DNA from: JAJTHJ01 sp046316025
GTDB taxonomy: Bacteria > Pseudomonadota > Gammaproteobacteria > Burkholderiales > Burkholderiaceae_F
Assembly: GCA_046316025.1 (NCBI GenBank)
Contig: JBKCXU010000072.1
Coordinates: 1 to 35,161 of the forward strand
Length of the DNA stretch: 35,161 nt
Direction of reading: 5' to 3'
This document shows, one piece after another, positions 1 through 7,762 of this stretch (positions within the stretch are counted from its first letter, which is position 1; each line of letters opens with the position of its first letter). Made by a program: the position numbers and the translations under genes. The notes beneath the pieces are model-generated. The model made no database searches. It had not been told where the DNA came from and saw nothing but the letters and a program-made list of their open reading frames with translations.

Positions 1-84
1 CCATACGCCCCCGGCCCGCCTGACTCCCCCCCCCGGGCCCGGCCCCCCCCCCCCCCGCGGGGGGGGGGGGGGCGGCCAAGCGCC
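1..84. other. low-complexity G/C tract at window edge, probable assembly artefact
   Basis: The first 84 bases are almost only runs of C followed by runs of G, with no codon structure. They directly precede the right arm of a palindromic repeat found again at 14142-14229, whose core is also C-rich then G-rich. I infer a badly resolved copy of that hairpin at a contig end rather than real unique sequence. Confidence 0.6.
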
Positions 85-114
85 GGGTGAGGGAAGACCG
101 CAGCCACGAAGTTC
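85..114 (+). repeat. right arm of a dispersed palindromic repeat
   Basis: These 30 bases match 14216-14245 with two mismatches by eye. The match covers the arm (GGGTGAGGGAAGAC) and about 16 bases beyond it, ending GCCACGAAGTTC. It lies just upstream of the flavoprotein start at 141. The copy's left arm would fall in the garbled first 84 bases. Confidence 0.75.
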
Positions 115-140
115 CCGCAAACACTGTCGGCACACCCTTC

Positions 141-2810
141 ATGCAACCCCTCACCACCCAAGCCCATCCCCCCTCCCACGCCCGCATCGCCATCATCGGC
201 GGCGGCATCATGGGCTGCTCGGTCGCCTACCACCTGGCCGCGCTCGGCGAACGCGATGTGGTGCTGCTGGAGCAAGGGCGGCTCACCAGCGGCACCACCT
301 GGCACGCGGCGGGACTCGTCGGCCAGTTGCGCAACCACGAAAGCATGACGAGGCTCGTCCGCTACTCGACCGACCTCTACGCGCGGCTGGAAGCGGAAAC
401 GGGACTCGCCACCGGCTGGAAGCAATGCGGCTCGCTCGCGGTGGCGCGCAGCGCCGACCGGCTGACGCAACTGAAACGCACCGCAGCCGTCGCCAAGGCC
501 TACGGCGTCACCTGCGACGTGATCACCGCGGCCGAGGCCGGCAAGCTCTATCCGATCATGGAGACACGCGACCTCGCGGGCGCCGTCTGGCTGCCCGGCG
601 ACGGCAAGGCCAACCCGGCCGACCTCACCATCGCGCTCGCCAAGGGCGCGCGCAACCGCGGCGTGCGCATCTGCGAAGGCGTACGCGTGACCGGCGCAAC
701 GCAGGCCCACATGGAGGGCCGGCGCAGCGTCCGCTCGCTCGCCTGGCGCGCCAAGGACGGCGCCGAGGGCAGCCTCGCCGCCGACATAGTCGTTCTTTGC
801 GGCGGTCAGTGGTCGCGGGCCCTGGGCCGCACGCTCGGCGTGACCGTGCCGCTCTTTTCCTGCGAGCACTACTACATCGTGACCGACCGCGTGCCCGGCG
901 TGTTCCCCGATCTGCCGGTGATGCGCGACCCGGACGGCTACATCTACTTCAAGGAAGAAGTCGGCGGCCTGCTGATGGGCGGCTTCGAGCCCAAGGCCAC
1001 CCCCTGGCTGCAAAGCGCGGCGCACCGCGGCGGCATCCCGGAGAACTTCGAGTTCCAGTTACTGCCCGACAATTGGGACGCCTTCGAGATCCTGATGGAC
1101 AACGCCATCACGCGCGTGCCCGCGTTGGCACAGGCGCCGGTCAAGCAGTTCTACAACGGGCCGGAGAGCTTCACCGCGGACAACAACTTCATCCTCGGCG
1201 CGGCACCCGGCATCGACAACCTGTATGTGGGCTGCGGCTTCAACTCGATGGGCATCGCCAGCGGCGGCGGCGCCGGCAAGGCGCTCGCCGAGTGGATCGT
1301 GCAGGGCGAGCCGACGATGGACCTGTGGCCGGTCGACGTGCGGCGCTTTGCCGCCTTCAACGGCAACGAAAGCTGGCTGCCCGACCGCATCGCCGAGGTG
1401 CTGGGCCTGCACTACAAGATGCCCTGGCCCAACCGCGAGTTGGAAAGCGCGCGGCCCTTCCGCCGTTCGCCGCTCTATGCGCATCTGGCGCGCGCCAACG
1501 CCTGCTTCGGCTCCAAGATGGGCTGGGAGCGCGCCAACTTCTTTGCGCCCACCGCCGGCGAGGCGCGCATCGAGTACGGCTGGGGGCACCAGAACTGGCA
1601 CCCCTGGGTCGCCGCCGAGCACCGCGCCTGCCGCGAAGCTTGCGCGCTCTTCGACATGAGCTCGTTTGCCAAGCTGCTGGTGCAGGGGCCGGATGCCTGG
1701 GCGCTGCTGCAAGGCCTGGCCGCCAACGAAGTGCCCTGCGTACCGGGGGCGAGCGTCTACACCGGTCTGCTCAACGCGCGGGGCGGCTATGAGAGCGATC
1801 TGACGATCACCTGCATCGACGAAGAACGCTTCCTCGTCGTGACCGGCAGTGCGCAAGCCGAGCGTGACCGCGATCTGCTGGAGCGCGCCCTTCTCCCCTC
1901 GCCAGCGTCAGCGCCTGCCTTTCCCCCCTCGCCCGCATCAGCGGGGCGAAGGCGGGAATTCGCAAAGCGCGAGCTTTGCGCCGCCGGAGCGACGCGCGCC
2001 TACGAGCGCGCGGCTACGGGGTCATCGGTGAGGGCAAGCGGGCGCTTCGAACTCGGCACCCGCCCTCACGTCACCATCACCGACGTCACCCCCATGTACG
2101 CCATGCTCGCCGTGATGGGCCCCCGCTCCCGCGAGTTGCTCTCCCGAGTTTCCAGCGCGCGCTGGGACAACGCGAGCTTCCCCTTCGCCACTTCGCGCGA
2201 GATCGACCTCGGCTACGCCACCGTGCGCGCCACGCGCCGCACCTACGTCGGCGAACTCGGCTGGGAGCTTTACGTGCCGGTGGAGTTCACCGTCGGCGTC
2301 TACGAAGCGCTGATCGAGGCGGGCCGCGACCTGGGCCTCGTCAACGCCGGCTACTACGCGGTCGAGTCGCTGCGCCTGGAAAAAGGCTACCGCGCCTGGG
2401 GCCGCGAACTGACGCCGGACATCAACCCCTACGAGGCCGGCTTGGGCTTTGCGGTCAAGCTCGACAAGGAAGGCGGCTTCCGTGGCCGCGAGGCGCTGTT
2501 GCGCGCGCGCGAGCAAGGGGTCAAGCGCCGCATCGTCTCGCTGGTGGTCGATGCACCGCACACCAACCTGTGGGGCAACGAGCTGATCCTGCGCGACGGA
2601 GCGCCGGTGGGCTTCGTCACCTCCGCCGCATTCGGCCACACGCTAGGCAAACCGGTGGCGCTGGGCCTGATCGCGCGCGCCGATGGGCTCGCGGACAAAG
2701 CCTGGATCGAGGCCGGCCGCTACGCAGTCGATCTGGCCGGCGAGAAGTTCGCCGCTGCCGTGTCGTTGAAGGCGCCGTACGACCCGGACGGCGGCCGGAT
2801 GCGGCAGTAA
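141..2810 (+). CDS. FAD-dependent dimethylglycine/sarcosine dehydrogenase-like protein with GcvT-type C-terminal domains
   Basis: An 889-residue flavoprotein. The N-terminus has the dinucleotide-binding motif GGGIMG (about residues 20-25) with the ribose-binding acid at E44. It continues into GTTWHAAG, where H55 matches the histidine that carries covalent FAD in dimethylglycine and sarcosine dehydrogenases. A DAO fold (to about 400) is followed by the central FAO domain and a folate-binding GcvT/GcvT-C half (about 460-889). The family oxidatively demethylates N-methyl amines, passing C1 units to tetrahydrofolate. The true substrate is unknown. Residues about 585-641 are a low-complexity insertion rich in Pro, Ala and Arg, absent from the usual family pattern and encoded by palindromic DNA. 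ATG 141 is chosen over an upstream GTG at 87, because the first 18 residues from 87 would be encoded by the repeat. Its stop lies 6 bp from the stop of the convergent cupin gene. Confidence 0.85.
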   Translation: MQPLTTQAHPPSHARIAIIGGGIMGCSVAYHLAALGERDVVLLEQGRLTSGTTWHAAGLVGQLRNHESMTRLVRYSTDLYARLEAETGLATGWKQCGSLAVARSADRLTQLKRTAAVAKAYGVTCDVITAAEAGKLYPIMETRDLAGAVWLPGDGKANPADLTIALAKGARNRGVRICEGVRVTGATQAHMEGRRSVRSLAWRAKDGAEGSLAADIVVLCGGQWSRALGRTLGVTVPLFSCEHYYIVTDRVPGVFPDLPVMRDPDGYIYFKEEVGGLLMGGFEPKATPWLQSAAHRGGIPENFEFQLLPDNWDAFEILMDNAITRVPALAQAPVKQFYNGPESFTADNNFILGAAPGIDNLYVGCGFNSMGIASGGGAGKALAEWIVQGEPTMDLWPVDVRRFAAFNGNESWLPDRIAEVLGLHYKMPWPNRELESARPFRRSPLYAHLARANACFGSKMGWERANFFAPTAGEARIEYGWGHQNWHPWVAAEHRACREACALFDMSSFAKLLVQGPDAWALLQGLAANEVPCVPGASVYTGLLNARGGYESDLTITCIDEERFLVVTGSAQAERDRDLLERALLPSPASAPAFPPSPASAGRRREFAKRELCAAGATRAYERAATGSSVRASGRFELGTRPHVTITDVTPMYAMLAVMGPRSRELLSRVSSARWDNASFPFATSREIDLGYATVRATRRTYVGELGWELYVPVEFTVGVYEALIEAGRDLGLVNAGYYAVESLRLEKGYRAWGRELTPDINPYEAGLGFAVKLDKEGGFRGREALLRAREQGVKRRIVSLVVDAPHTNLWGNELILRDGAPVGFVTSAAFGHTLGKPVALGLIARADGLADKAWIEAGRYAVDLAGEKFAAAVSLKAPYDPDGGRMRQ
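1892..2069 (+). repeat. palindromic element inserted in frame within the flavoprotein gene
   Basis: This stretch has stacked inverted repeats. CGCAAAGC and GCTTTGCG form a perfect 8-bp stem around GCGA (1961-1980). CGCGCG pairs with CGCGCG (1993-1998 and 2007-2012). GTGAGGGC pairs with GCCCTCAC (2028-2035 and 2062-2069). It adds roughly 57 residues inside the GcvT-like half without breaking the frame, and the coding on both sides aligns well with the family. It resembles in-frame palindromic elements known in other bacteria (for example Rickettsia palindromic elements) only in general behaviour; no sequence relation is claimed. Confidence 0.6.
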
Positions 2811-2816
2811 CCGTCG

Positions 2817-3101
2817 TCAGCGCGTCCGCCGCCGCGCCACCCAAAAGGTCGCGCCCTGCGAGCCGCAGCGCTCGGCGTGCGGCTGCTCGTAGTCGAGCGC
2901 GAAGCGGTCGCCCGGGCGCAGGTGGCGCACCTCGTCGCCCACCGTCAGCCACATTTCGCCTTCGGTAACCAAAGCGCGCACGGCAAACGAATGCGTGTGC
3001 GTGTCCAGCACCAGGTCGAGCGGCCAGCGGCGCTCCAGCACTTCGTCATAGCCCTGCGCGCGGGACTCAGCAGCGAATTCTCCGATGGCGGCGGCGACCA
3101 T
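2817..3101 (-). CDS. small cupin-domain protein
   Basis: A 94-residue single-domain cupin. It has the two conserved half-motifs: THTHSFAVRALVTEGEM (residues about 37-53), with histidines and the acidic residue of the first metal-binding motif, and the PGDRF turn followed by PHAERC, with the second-motif histidine. The fold is a small beta-barrel that usually binds one metal or a small ligand; its substrate cannot be named. ATG 3101 is preceded by GGAGG four bases upstream. The gene points away from the EamA exporter start at 3160, so the two share a 58-bp divergent region, and it ends 6 bp from the flavoprotein stop. Confidence 0.8.
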   Translation of the reverse strand: MVAAAIGEFAAESRAQGYDEVLERRWPLDLVLDTHTHSFAVRALVTEGEMWLTVGDEVRHLRPGDRFALDYEQPHAERCGSQGATFWVARRRTR

Positions 3102-3159
3102 GCGGCCTCCAAGCTTGACGAGCGAACAGTCTATCGGCGGCACAGACAGGTCGCACGCT

Positions 3160-4032
3160 ATGCTGGTACCCGCTCCACCGCCCCGCTCCGCCTTGTCCCT
3201 CACCGTCTCCCTCGCCGTCCTGCTCGCCGCGCTGCTGCACGCGAGTTGGAACGCGCTGATCAAGGGCGGGCGCGACGTGCTGCTGGATACCTCGGCCATC
3301 GTGGTCGGGGCCGGCGTGCTGGCGATTCCGTTCCTGTTCGTGGTGCCGGTGCCGGCGCGCGAGAGTTGGCCGTTCATCGCGGCGTCGGTGACGATCCACC
3401 TCGCGTACTACTACCTGCTGGTGGCTGCCTACCGGGTGGGCGACCTGTCGCTCGTCTACCCGCTGATGCGCGGGGTGGCGCCGCTGCTTACCGCCGTGCT
3501 CGGCGTTTTCCTGCTGGGCGAGGTGCCGTCGGCCCTCGGCTGGACGGGGATGCTGGCGATCTCCGGCGGCGTGTTTTTGCTCGCCTACCGCGCGCTGGGC
3601 CACGCCCCTTCGCGAGCGGCGATCAGCTTTGCATTGACCAACGCCGCGGTGATCGCCGCCTACACGCTGGTCGACGGAACCGGCGCGCGGCGCGCGGGCG
3701 ACGCCTGGGGCTACATCGTCTGGCTCTTCGTGCTGGACATGCTGCCGTTTTCGCTCTTCATGCTCGCCACGCGACGCGCGCAGTTCGTGAGCTTTCTGCG
3801 TGCCAACGCGTTGCGCGGGCTGGCGGGCGGTGCGCTGTCGGCCGGCGCCTACGCGATCTCGGTCTGGGCGATGACGCGCGCTCCGGTGGCGCTGGTGGCC
3901 TCGCTGCGCGAAACCTCGGTGCTGTTCGCCACGCTGCTCGGCGCGCGCCTGCTGCGCGAGCGGCTGACCGCGCGGCGCTGGGCCGGCGTGGCCGCGGTGG
4001 TCGCGGGGGTGCTGGCGCTGAAGGCGGGGTAA
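3160..4032 (+). CDS. EamA/DMT-family transporter
   Basis: A 290-residue integral membrane protein with about ten hydrophobic segments arranged as two five-helix EamA repeats. The first repeat opens with LLAALLHASWNALIKGG, a common start in this family; the second opens near residue 150. The SLVYPLMRGVAPLLTA segment and the C-terminal SVLFATLLGARLLRERLTARRW segment are typical of drug/metabolite-transporter exporters. Substrates in this family are small metabolites such as amino acids; none can be assigned here. ATG 3160 is chosen because longer starts add a non-hydrophobic leader overlapping the divergent cupin gene. It is the first gene of a nine-gene run and lies 62 bp before the acyltransferase. 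Confidence 0.85.
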   Translation: MLVPAPPPRSALSLTVSLAVLLAALLHASWNALIKGGRDVLLDTSAIVVGAGVLAIPFLFVVPVPARESWPFIAASVTIHLAYYYLLVAAYRVGDLSLVYPLMRGVAPLLTAVLGVFLLGEVPSALGWTGMLAISGGVFLLAYRALGHAPSRAAISFALTNAAVIAAYTLVDGTGARRAGDAWGYIVWLFVLDMLPFSLFMLATRRAQFVSFLRANALRGLAGGALSAGAYAISVWAMTRAPVALVASLRETSVLFATLLGARLLRERLTARRWAGVAAVVAGVLALKAG

Positions 4033-4094
4033 ACGCTACAGGGTGCTATGTTCTCCTGCGCCCCGCGCGCGAAAACGAGACTTCCGGGAGCACC

Positions 4095-5594
4095 TTGAGC
4101 GCCGCCGCCCCACCGCCGTTGCTGCCGTTAAGCGGCCTCGACGCGCTGTTCCTGCATCTGGAGTCGCCGCCGATGCCGATGCACGTCGGCAGCTTGAGCC
4201 TCCTCGAGCCACCGCCCGGCTACCGCGGCGGCTTCGTGCAGGACGTGCGGCGGCACATCGCCTCGCGGCTGCATCTGGCGCCGGCCTTGACGCGTAAGCT
4301 GGCGACGATGCCGCTCGCGCTTGCCAACCCGGTGTGGGTGCAGGATGCGCAGGTCGACGTCGTCCATCACATTCACCATGTACAACTGCCCAAGCCGGGC
4401 ACGCTGGCGCAACTGGAAGCCTGCGTGGCACGCCTGCACGGGCAACTGCTCGACCGCAGCCGGCCGCTGTGGGCGTTGTACGTGATCGAGGGGCTGAAGA
4501 GCGGCGCCATCGGCTACTACGCCAAGGTGCACCACGCCGCGGTCGACGGCGCCGCGGGTATCGCGCTCGCCAAGGCGCTGCTGGACGTAACACCCACGCC
4601 GCGCGAGGTGCCGCCGCCGCAAGCCGCCGCCGGCACTGCTGCCGCGCCGGCGGCGACCGACCTGCTCGGTGTTGCGGCGCGCACCACCTGGAACCAGTTG
4701 CGCAAGGCCGCGGCACTGCTGCCCACCGCCGCCAAGACCGGCTCGCAAGTGCTGGCGCAGACGGCGGGGCAATTGCTCTTCGGCGCGGCGGCCACGGCCA
4801 AGGGCACGTTTGCGCTCGGCCCGCGCACGGCCTTGAACGGCGCGGTGACCGCGCGGCGCGCTTACGGCACCTTGTCGCTGCCGCTGCCCGCGGTCAAGGC
4901 CGCCGCGGCGGCACTGGAGGTGACGTTGAACGACCTGGTACTCGCGGTCTGCTCGGGCGCGCTGCGCAGCTGGCTCGCGCAGCATGGCGGCGTGCCGCGC
5001 AGCACGCTCTATGCGGCGGTGCCGTTCTCGCTGCGCGCGGCGGGCGATGCGCGCAGCAACAACCAGGTGTCGATGATGCGGGCGCAACTGGCCACGCAGA
5101 TTGCCGACCCGGCGCGGCGGCTGGCGGCGATCCATGCGTCGATGGCGGTGGGCAAGCAGATGACCGGCAGCCTGCGCGCGCTGGTGCCGACCGACACGCC
5201 GTCGCTGGGCGCGCCTTGGCTCTTGGCTGGGCTGACCGCACTGGTCGGCCGCACGCCGCTGGCCGCGCATGTCCCGCTGCTGGCGAACGTGGCGATCTCC
5301 AACGTGCCGGGGCCGCCGGTGCCGCTGTATCTCGCGGGCGCCAGGATGACCCACTACTGGCCGGCCTCGATCGTCGTGCACGGCGTGGGGCTGAACATCA
5401 CCGTGCAGAGCTATTGCGACTCGCTGGAAGTGGGCCTCACCGCCTGCCGAGACAGCGTGCCCGATCTGCCGAAGTTCAAGCGGATGCTGAAGGACGCGTT
5501 TGCGGAGTACGTTGAACTGGCGAAGAAGAAGGAGAAACCTGCGGCGACGGCGCGCAAACGCGCAGCGCGGCCCAACCCGCGAACGACACGATGA
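4095..5594 (+). CDS. wax ester synthase/diacylglycerol acyltransferase (WS/DGAT)
   Basis: A 499-residue acyltransferase that in this family joins fatty acyl-CoA to a fatty alcohol or diacylglycerol, making storage lipid at the inner membrane. The N-terminal LSGLDALFLHLESP and MHVGSL blocks, the active-site motif HHAAVDG (H146, H147, D151), the NNQVSMMRAQL block and ISNVPGPP near the C-terminus are all present, and the length is usual. The start is a TTG at 4095 with GGGAG four bases upstream. The only nearby ATG (about 4048) is out of frame, and the TTG places the family's conserved N-terminus correctly. The tail is Lys/Arg/Ala-rich. The stop overlaps the next start by 4 nt. Whether storage lipid is really made cannot be told from sequence. 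Confidence 0.9.
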   Translation: MSAAAPPPLLPLSGLDALFLHLESPPMPMHVGSLSLLEPPPGYRGGFVQDVRRHIASRLHLAPALTRKLATMPLALANPVWVQDAQVDVVHHIHHVQLPKPGTLAQLEACVARLHGQLLDRSRPLWALYVIEGLKSGAIGYYAKVHHAAVDGAAGIALAKALLDVTPTPREVPPPQAAAGTAAAPAATDLLGVAARTTWNQLRKAAALLPTAAKTGSQVLAQTAGQLLFGAAATAKGTFALGPRTALNGAVTARRAYGTLSLPLPAVKAAAAALEVTLNDLVLAVCSGALRSWLAQHGGVPRSTLYAAVPFSLRAAGDARSNNQVSMMRAQLATQIADPARRLAAIHASMAVGKQMTGSLRALVPTDTPSLGAPWLLAGLTALVGRTPLAAHVPLLANVAISNVPGPPVPLYLAGARMTHYWPASIVVHGVGLNITVQSYCDSLEVGLTACRDSVPDLPKFKRMLKDAFAEYVELAKKKEKPAATARKRAARPNPRTTR

Positions 5595-6007
5595 ACAACA
5601 TCGGCCAGACTCACACCGCCCGCTGTGCCTGCGGCGCCTGCACGATCGACGTGACCGCGCCGCCGCAGTTGCACGGCGTGTGCCACTGCGTCAATTGCAA
5701 GCAGCGCACGGGCAGCGCCTTTGGCATTTCGATGTACTTCAAGCGCAGCGACGTGGCGGCCATCGAGGGCGACACCCGCGTCTACGCCTTCCACCACGCC
5801 CGGCAGAACCACGACCAGGAGCGGCACTTCTGCGTGCGCTGCGGTACCACCTTGTACTGGACCCTGTCCGTGCTGCCGGACCGGATCGGCATCGCCGGCG
5901 GCTGCTTCGACGGCACGCCGTTCGGCGAGCCGAACATGTCCGTCACGCACGGCAAGAAGTTCGGCTGGGTCGGGCTGCCGGAGCGTTGGCGCGTGGCGAT
6001 GGACTGA
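5591..6007 (+). CDS. GFA/CENP-V-like zinc-binding protein
   Basis: A 138-residue protein of the glutathione-dependent formaldehyde-activating enzyme (GFA) family. Zinc-binding cysteines are C12, C14 and C17, then C31, C33 and C36 (CHCVNC followed by KQRTGSAFG), then C81 and C84 (HFCVRCGTTLYW). Most family members have no proven activity, and a formaldehyde role has been questioned even for the founding enzyme. ATG 5591 sits in an ATGA overlap with the acyltransferase stop, so translation is probably coupled. Eight bases separate it from the tautomerase gene. Confidence 0.88.
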   Translation: MNNIGQTHTARCACGACTIDVTAPPQLHGVCHCVNCKQRTGSAFGISMYFKRSDVAAIEGDTRVYAFHHARQNHDQERHFCVRCGTTLYWTLSVLPDRIGIAGGCFDGTPFGEPNMSVTHGKKFGWVGLPERWRVAMD

Positions 6008-6015
6008 GGCTGGCG

Positions 6016-6378
6016 ATGCCGATCGTCGATGTTCAGATCGTCGCCGCGCCGACGCCGGCCGATGCGCCCACGCAGGCGCTGGCCGATGCGCTGGGCAAGG
6101 TCTTCGGCAGCGCACCCGGTCGCACCTGGGTGCGCGTGCAGCGGCTGCCGGCAACGCATTACGCCGAGAACGCCCGCGCGCTTGCCGAGGGCGAGTGGCC
6201 GGTGTTCGTCACCGTGCTGCACGCGCGCGCACCGCAGGGCACGGCCCGCGTCGAAGAGCTGCGCGCCGTCACCGCCGCAGTCGCGCAATGCCTGCGCCGC
6301 CCGGTCGAGCGCGTGCACGTGCGGTACGCGGCGGACGGCGCCGGGCGCCAGGCCTTTGGCGGAGTGCTGGTCGAATGA
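6016..6378 (+). CDS. tautomerase-superfamily protein
   Basis: A 120-residue protein beginning MPIVDVQI, so that removal of the initiator Met leaves the N-terminal proline that is the catalytic base in 4-oxalocrotonate tautomerase and MIF relatives. At 120 residues it is about twice the length of a 4-OT subunit and contains two beta-alpha-beta-like halves: PIVDVQIVAAPT then ADALGKVF, and WPVFVTVLHAR then ELRAVTAAVAQCL. I infer a fused or cis-CaaD-like member. The substrate is unknown. GAGG lies six bases before ATG 6016. The stop overlaps the GNAT start by 4 nt. Confidence 0.75.
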   Translation: MPIVDVQIVAAPTPADAPTQALADALGKVFGSAPGRTWVRVQRLPATHYAENARALAEGEWPVFVTVLHARAPQGTARVEELRAVTAAVAQCLRRPVERVHVRYAADGAGRQAFGGVLVE

Positions 6379-6899
6379 CGCGTGCCTGCTCCGGCGCCGT
6401 GCGCATCCGCGCGGCGCAACCGTCCGAGACCGGAGCGTTGACCGAACTTGCTTTGGCGGCAAAAGCCGCGTGGGGCTACGACAGTGCGCAGCTCGCCGCA
6501 TGGCGTCCGCTGCTTGCCGTCACGGCGCAGCAGTTGACGGAACAGCCGGCCTACGTGGCCGAAGACCGTGACGAGCGGCTCGGCTTCTACTCGCTGCACC
6601 TCGCCAATGCGCGCTGGGAGCTCGACAACCTGTGGGTCGCGCCGGCATGGATGCAACTCGGCGTCGGCCGCTTGCTGCTGGCGCACGCAGTGCGCGTGGC
6701 GCGCAGCCGCGGCGCGACCGAGCTGCGCATCGACGCCGACCCGAATGCGGAACCGTTCTACCTGCGCTGCGGTGCCGAGCGGCACAGCACGGTGCCGGCG
6801 CCGATCTCCCGCCAACCCGCGCGGGTGCGGCCGCAACTCGTCCTCGATCTGCACGCCGCCGCTGCGCAGTCGCCCAACGCAGCGGCGCTAACCTCGTGA
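6375..6899 (+). CDS. GNAT-family N-acetyltransferase
   Basis: A 174-residue protein with the GNAT acyl-CoA-binding motif A as LDNLWVAPAWMQLGVGRLLL (Q-x-G-x-G) near residues 80-100, followed by RGATELRIDADPNAEPFYLRCGAE, the beta5-alpha4 segment typical of the family. It would transfer an acetyl group from acetyl-CoA to an unknown amine or small-molecule acceptor in the cytoplasm. ATG 6375 overlaps the tautomerase stop (ATGA), and the next gene starts 2 bases after this stop. Confidence 0.88.
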   Translation: MTRACSGAVRIRAAQPSETGALTELALAAKAAWGYDSAQLAAWRPLLAVTAQQLTEQPAYVAEDRDERLGFYSLHLANARWELDNLWVAPAWMQLGVGRLLLAHAVRVARSRGATELRIDADPNAEPFYLRCGAERHSTVPAPISRQPARVRPQLVLDLHAAAAQSPNAAALTS

Positions 6900-6901
6900 C
6901 C

Positions 6902-7762
6902 ATGCCCCGGCCCCACGCTTCACCCGCCGCGCGCCGCAAGACCAAAGCGCCGCCCGCCCCCTACTACAGCGAAGTCCGCAACGACCCACCGGCCGATCCC
7001 AACCCCTTCGACCCCGCCGACGTGCAGGCGCCCTCGTGGCTGCTGATGTCGCTGGAGTGGCGCGCCTACTTCGAGTTCGGCGCCACGGTCGCCTCGCTCC
7101 CCTGGTTGCAAAAGGCGCCGCAGGGCGACGGCCATCCGGTGCTGGTCTTTCCCGGACTCGCGGCGGGCGATCTGACCACCGCCGCGATGCGCGCGTATCT
7201 GGCCAAGCGGGGCTACGCCGTCTACGGCTGGGAGCAGGGGTTGAACCTCGGGCCGCGCCCCGGCGTGGTCGAAGGCAATCTGCGCCGCGTGCGTGCGCTG
7301 GCGGACCAGCACGGCCGCACGGTGAGCCTCGTCGGCTGGAGCCTGGGCGGCATCTACGCCCGCGAGATCGCCAAAGAGATTCCGGAAGTCGTGCGCAGCG
7401 TGATCACGCTCGGCACGCCGTTTACCGGGCACCCGCGCGCGACCAACGCCTGGCGCCTGTACGAGCTGACCGCCGGCCACAAACCGCACCACCACCCGCG
7501 CCGCGAGCAACTGCACATCCCGCCGCCACGGCCGACCACCTCGATCTACAGCAGGACCGACGGCGTGGTGGCCTGGCAATGCAGCATCAACGCGCCGCAC
7601 CCGCACACCGAGAACATCGCGGTCTACGCGAGCCACCTCGGGCTGGGCATGAACCCGGCGGCGCTGTACGCGATCGCCGACCGGCTGGCGCAGCGCGAAG
7701 GCGCATGGCACCGCTTTCACCGGCAGGGGTGGCGGGCGATGGTGTATCCGGAGGTGTCTTGA
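6902..7762 (+). CDS. alpha/beta hydrolase (esterase/lipase-like)
   Basis: A 286-residue hydrolase with no signal peptide. The nucleophile elbow is GWSLGG with S147, the acid is probably the Asp of YSRTDGVVAW, and the histidine that of YASHLGLG near the C-terminus. The entry HPVLVFPGLAAGD and the YGWEQGLNLGP loop are like esterases annotated as triacylglycerol-lipase-like. Its position in the WS/DGAT operon suggests acyl-ester turnover, but that is inference. The N-terminal 50 residues are basic then Pro-rich and probably disordered. The stop TGA overlaps the TTG start of the deacetylase gene. Confidence 0.85.
   Translation: MPRPHASPAARRKTKAPPAPYYSEVRNDPPADPNPFDPADVQAPSWLLMSLEWRAYFEFGATVASLPWLQKAPQGDGHPVLVFPGLAAGDLTTAAMRAYLAKRGYAVYGWEQGLNLGPRPGVVEGNLRRVRALADQHGRTVSLVGWSLGGIYAREIAKEIPEVVRSVITLGTPFTGHPRATNAWRLYELTAGHKPHHHPRREQLHIPPPRPTTSIYSRTDGVVAWQCSINAPHPHTENIAVYASHLGLGMNPAALYAIADRLAQREGAWHRFHRQGWRAMVYPEVS

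Noticed and set aside
2877..4094. Upstream extension of the WS/DGAT frame
   Set aside because: The frame stays open by chance across the cupin and EamA genes; the family's N-terminus and the Shine-Dalgarno sequence place the start at TTG 4095.
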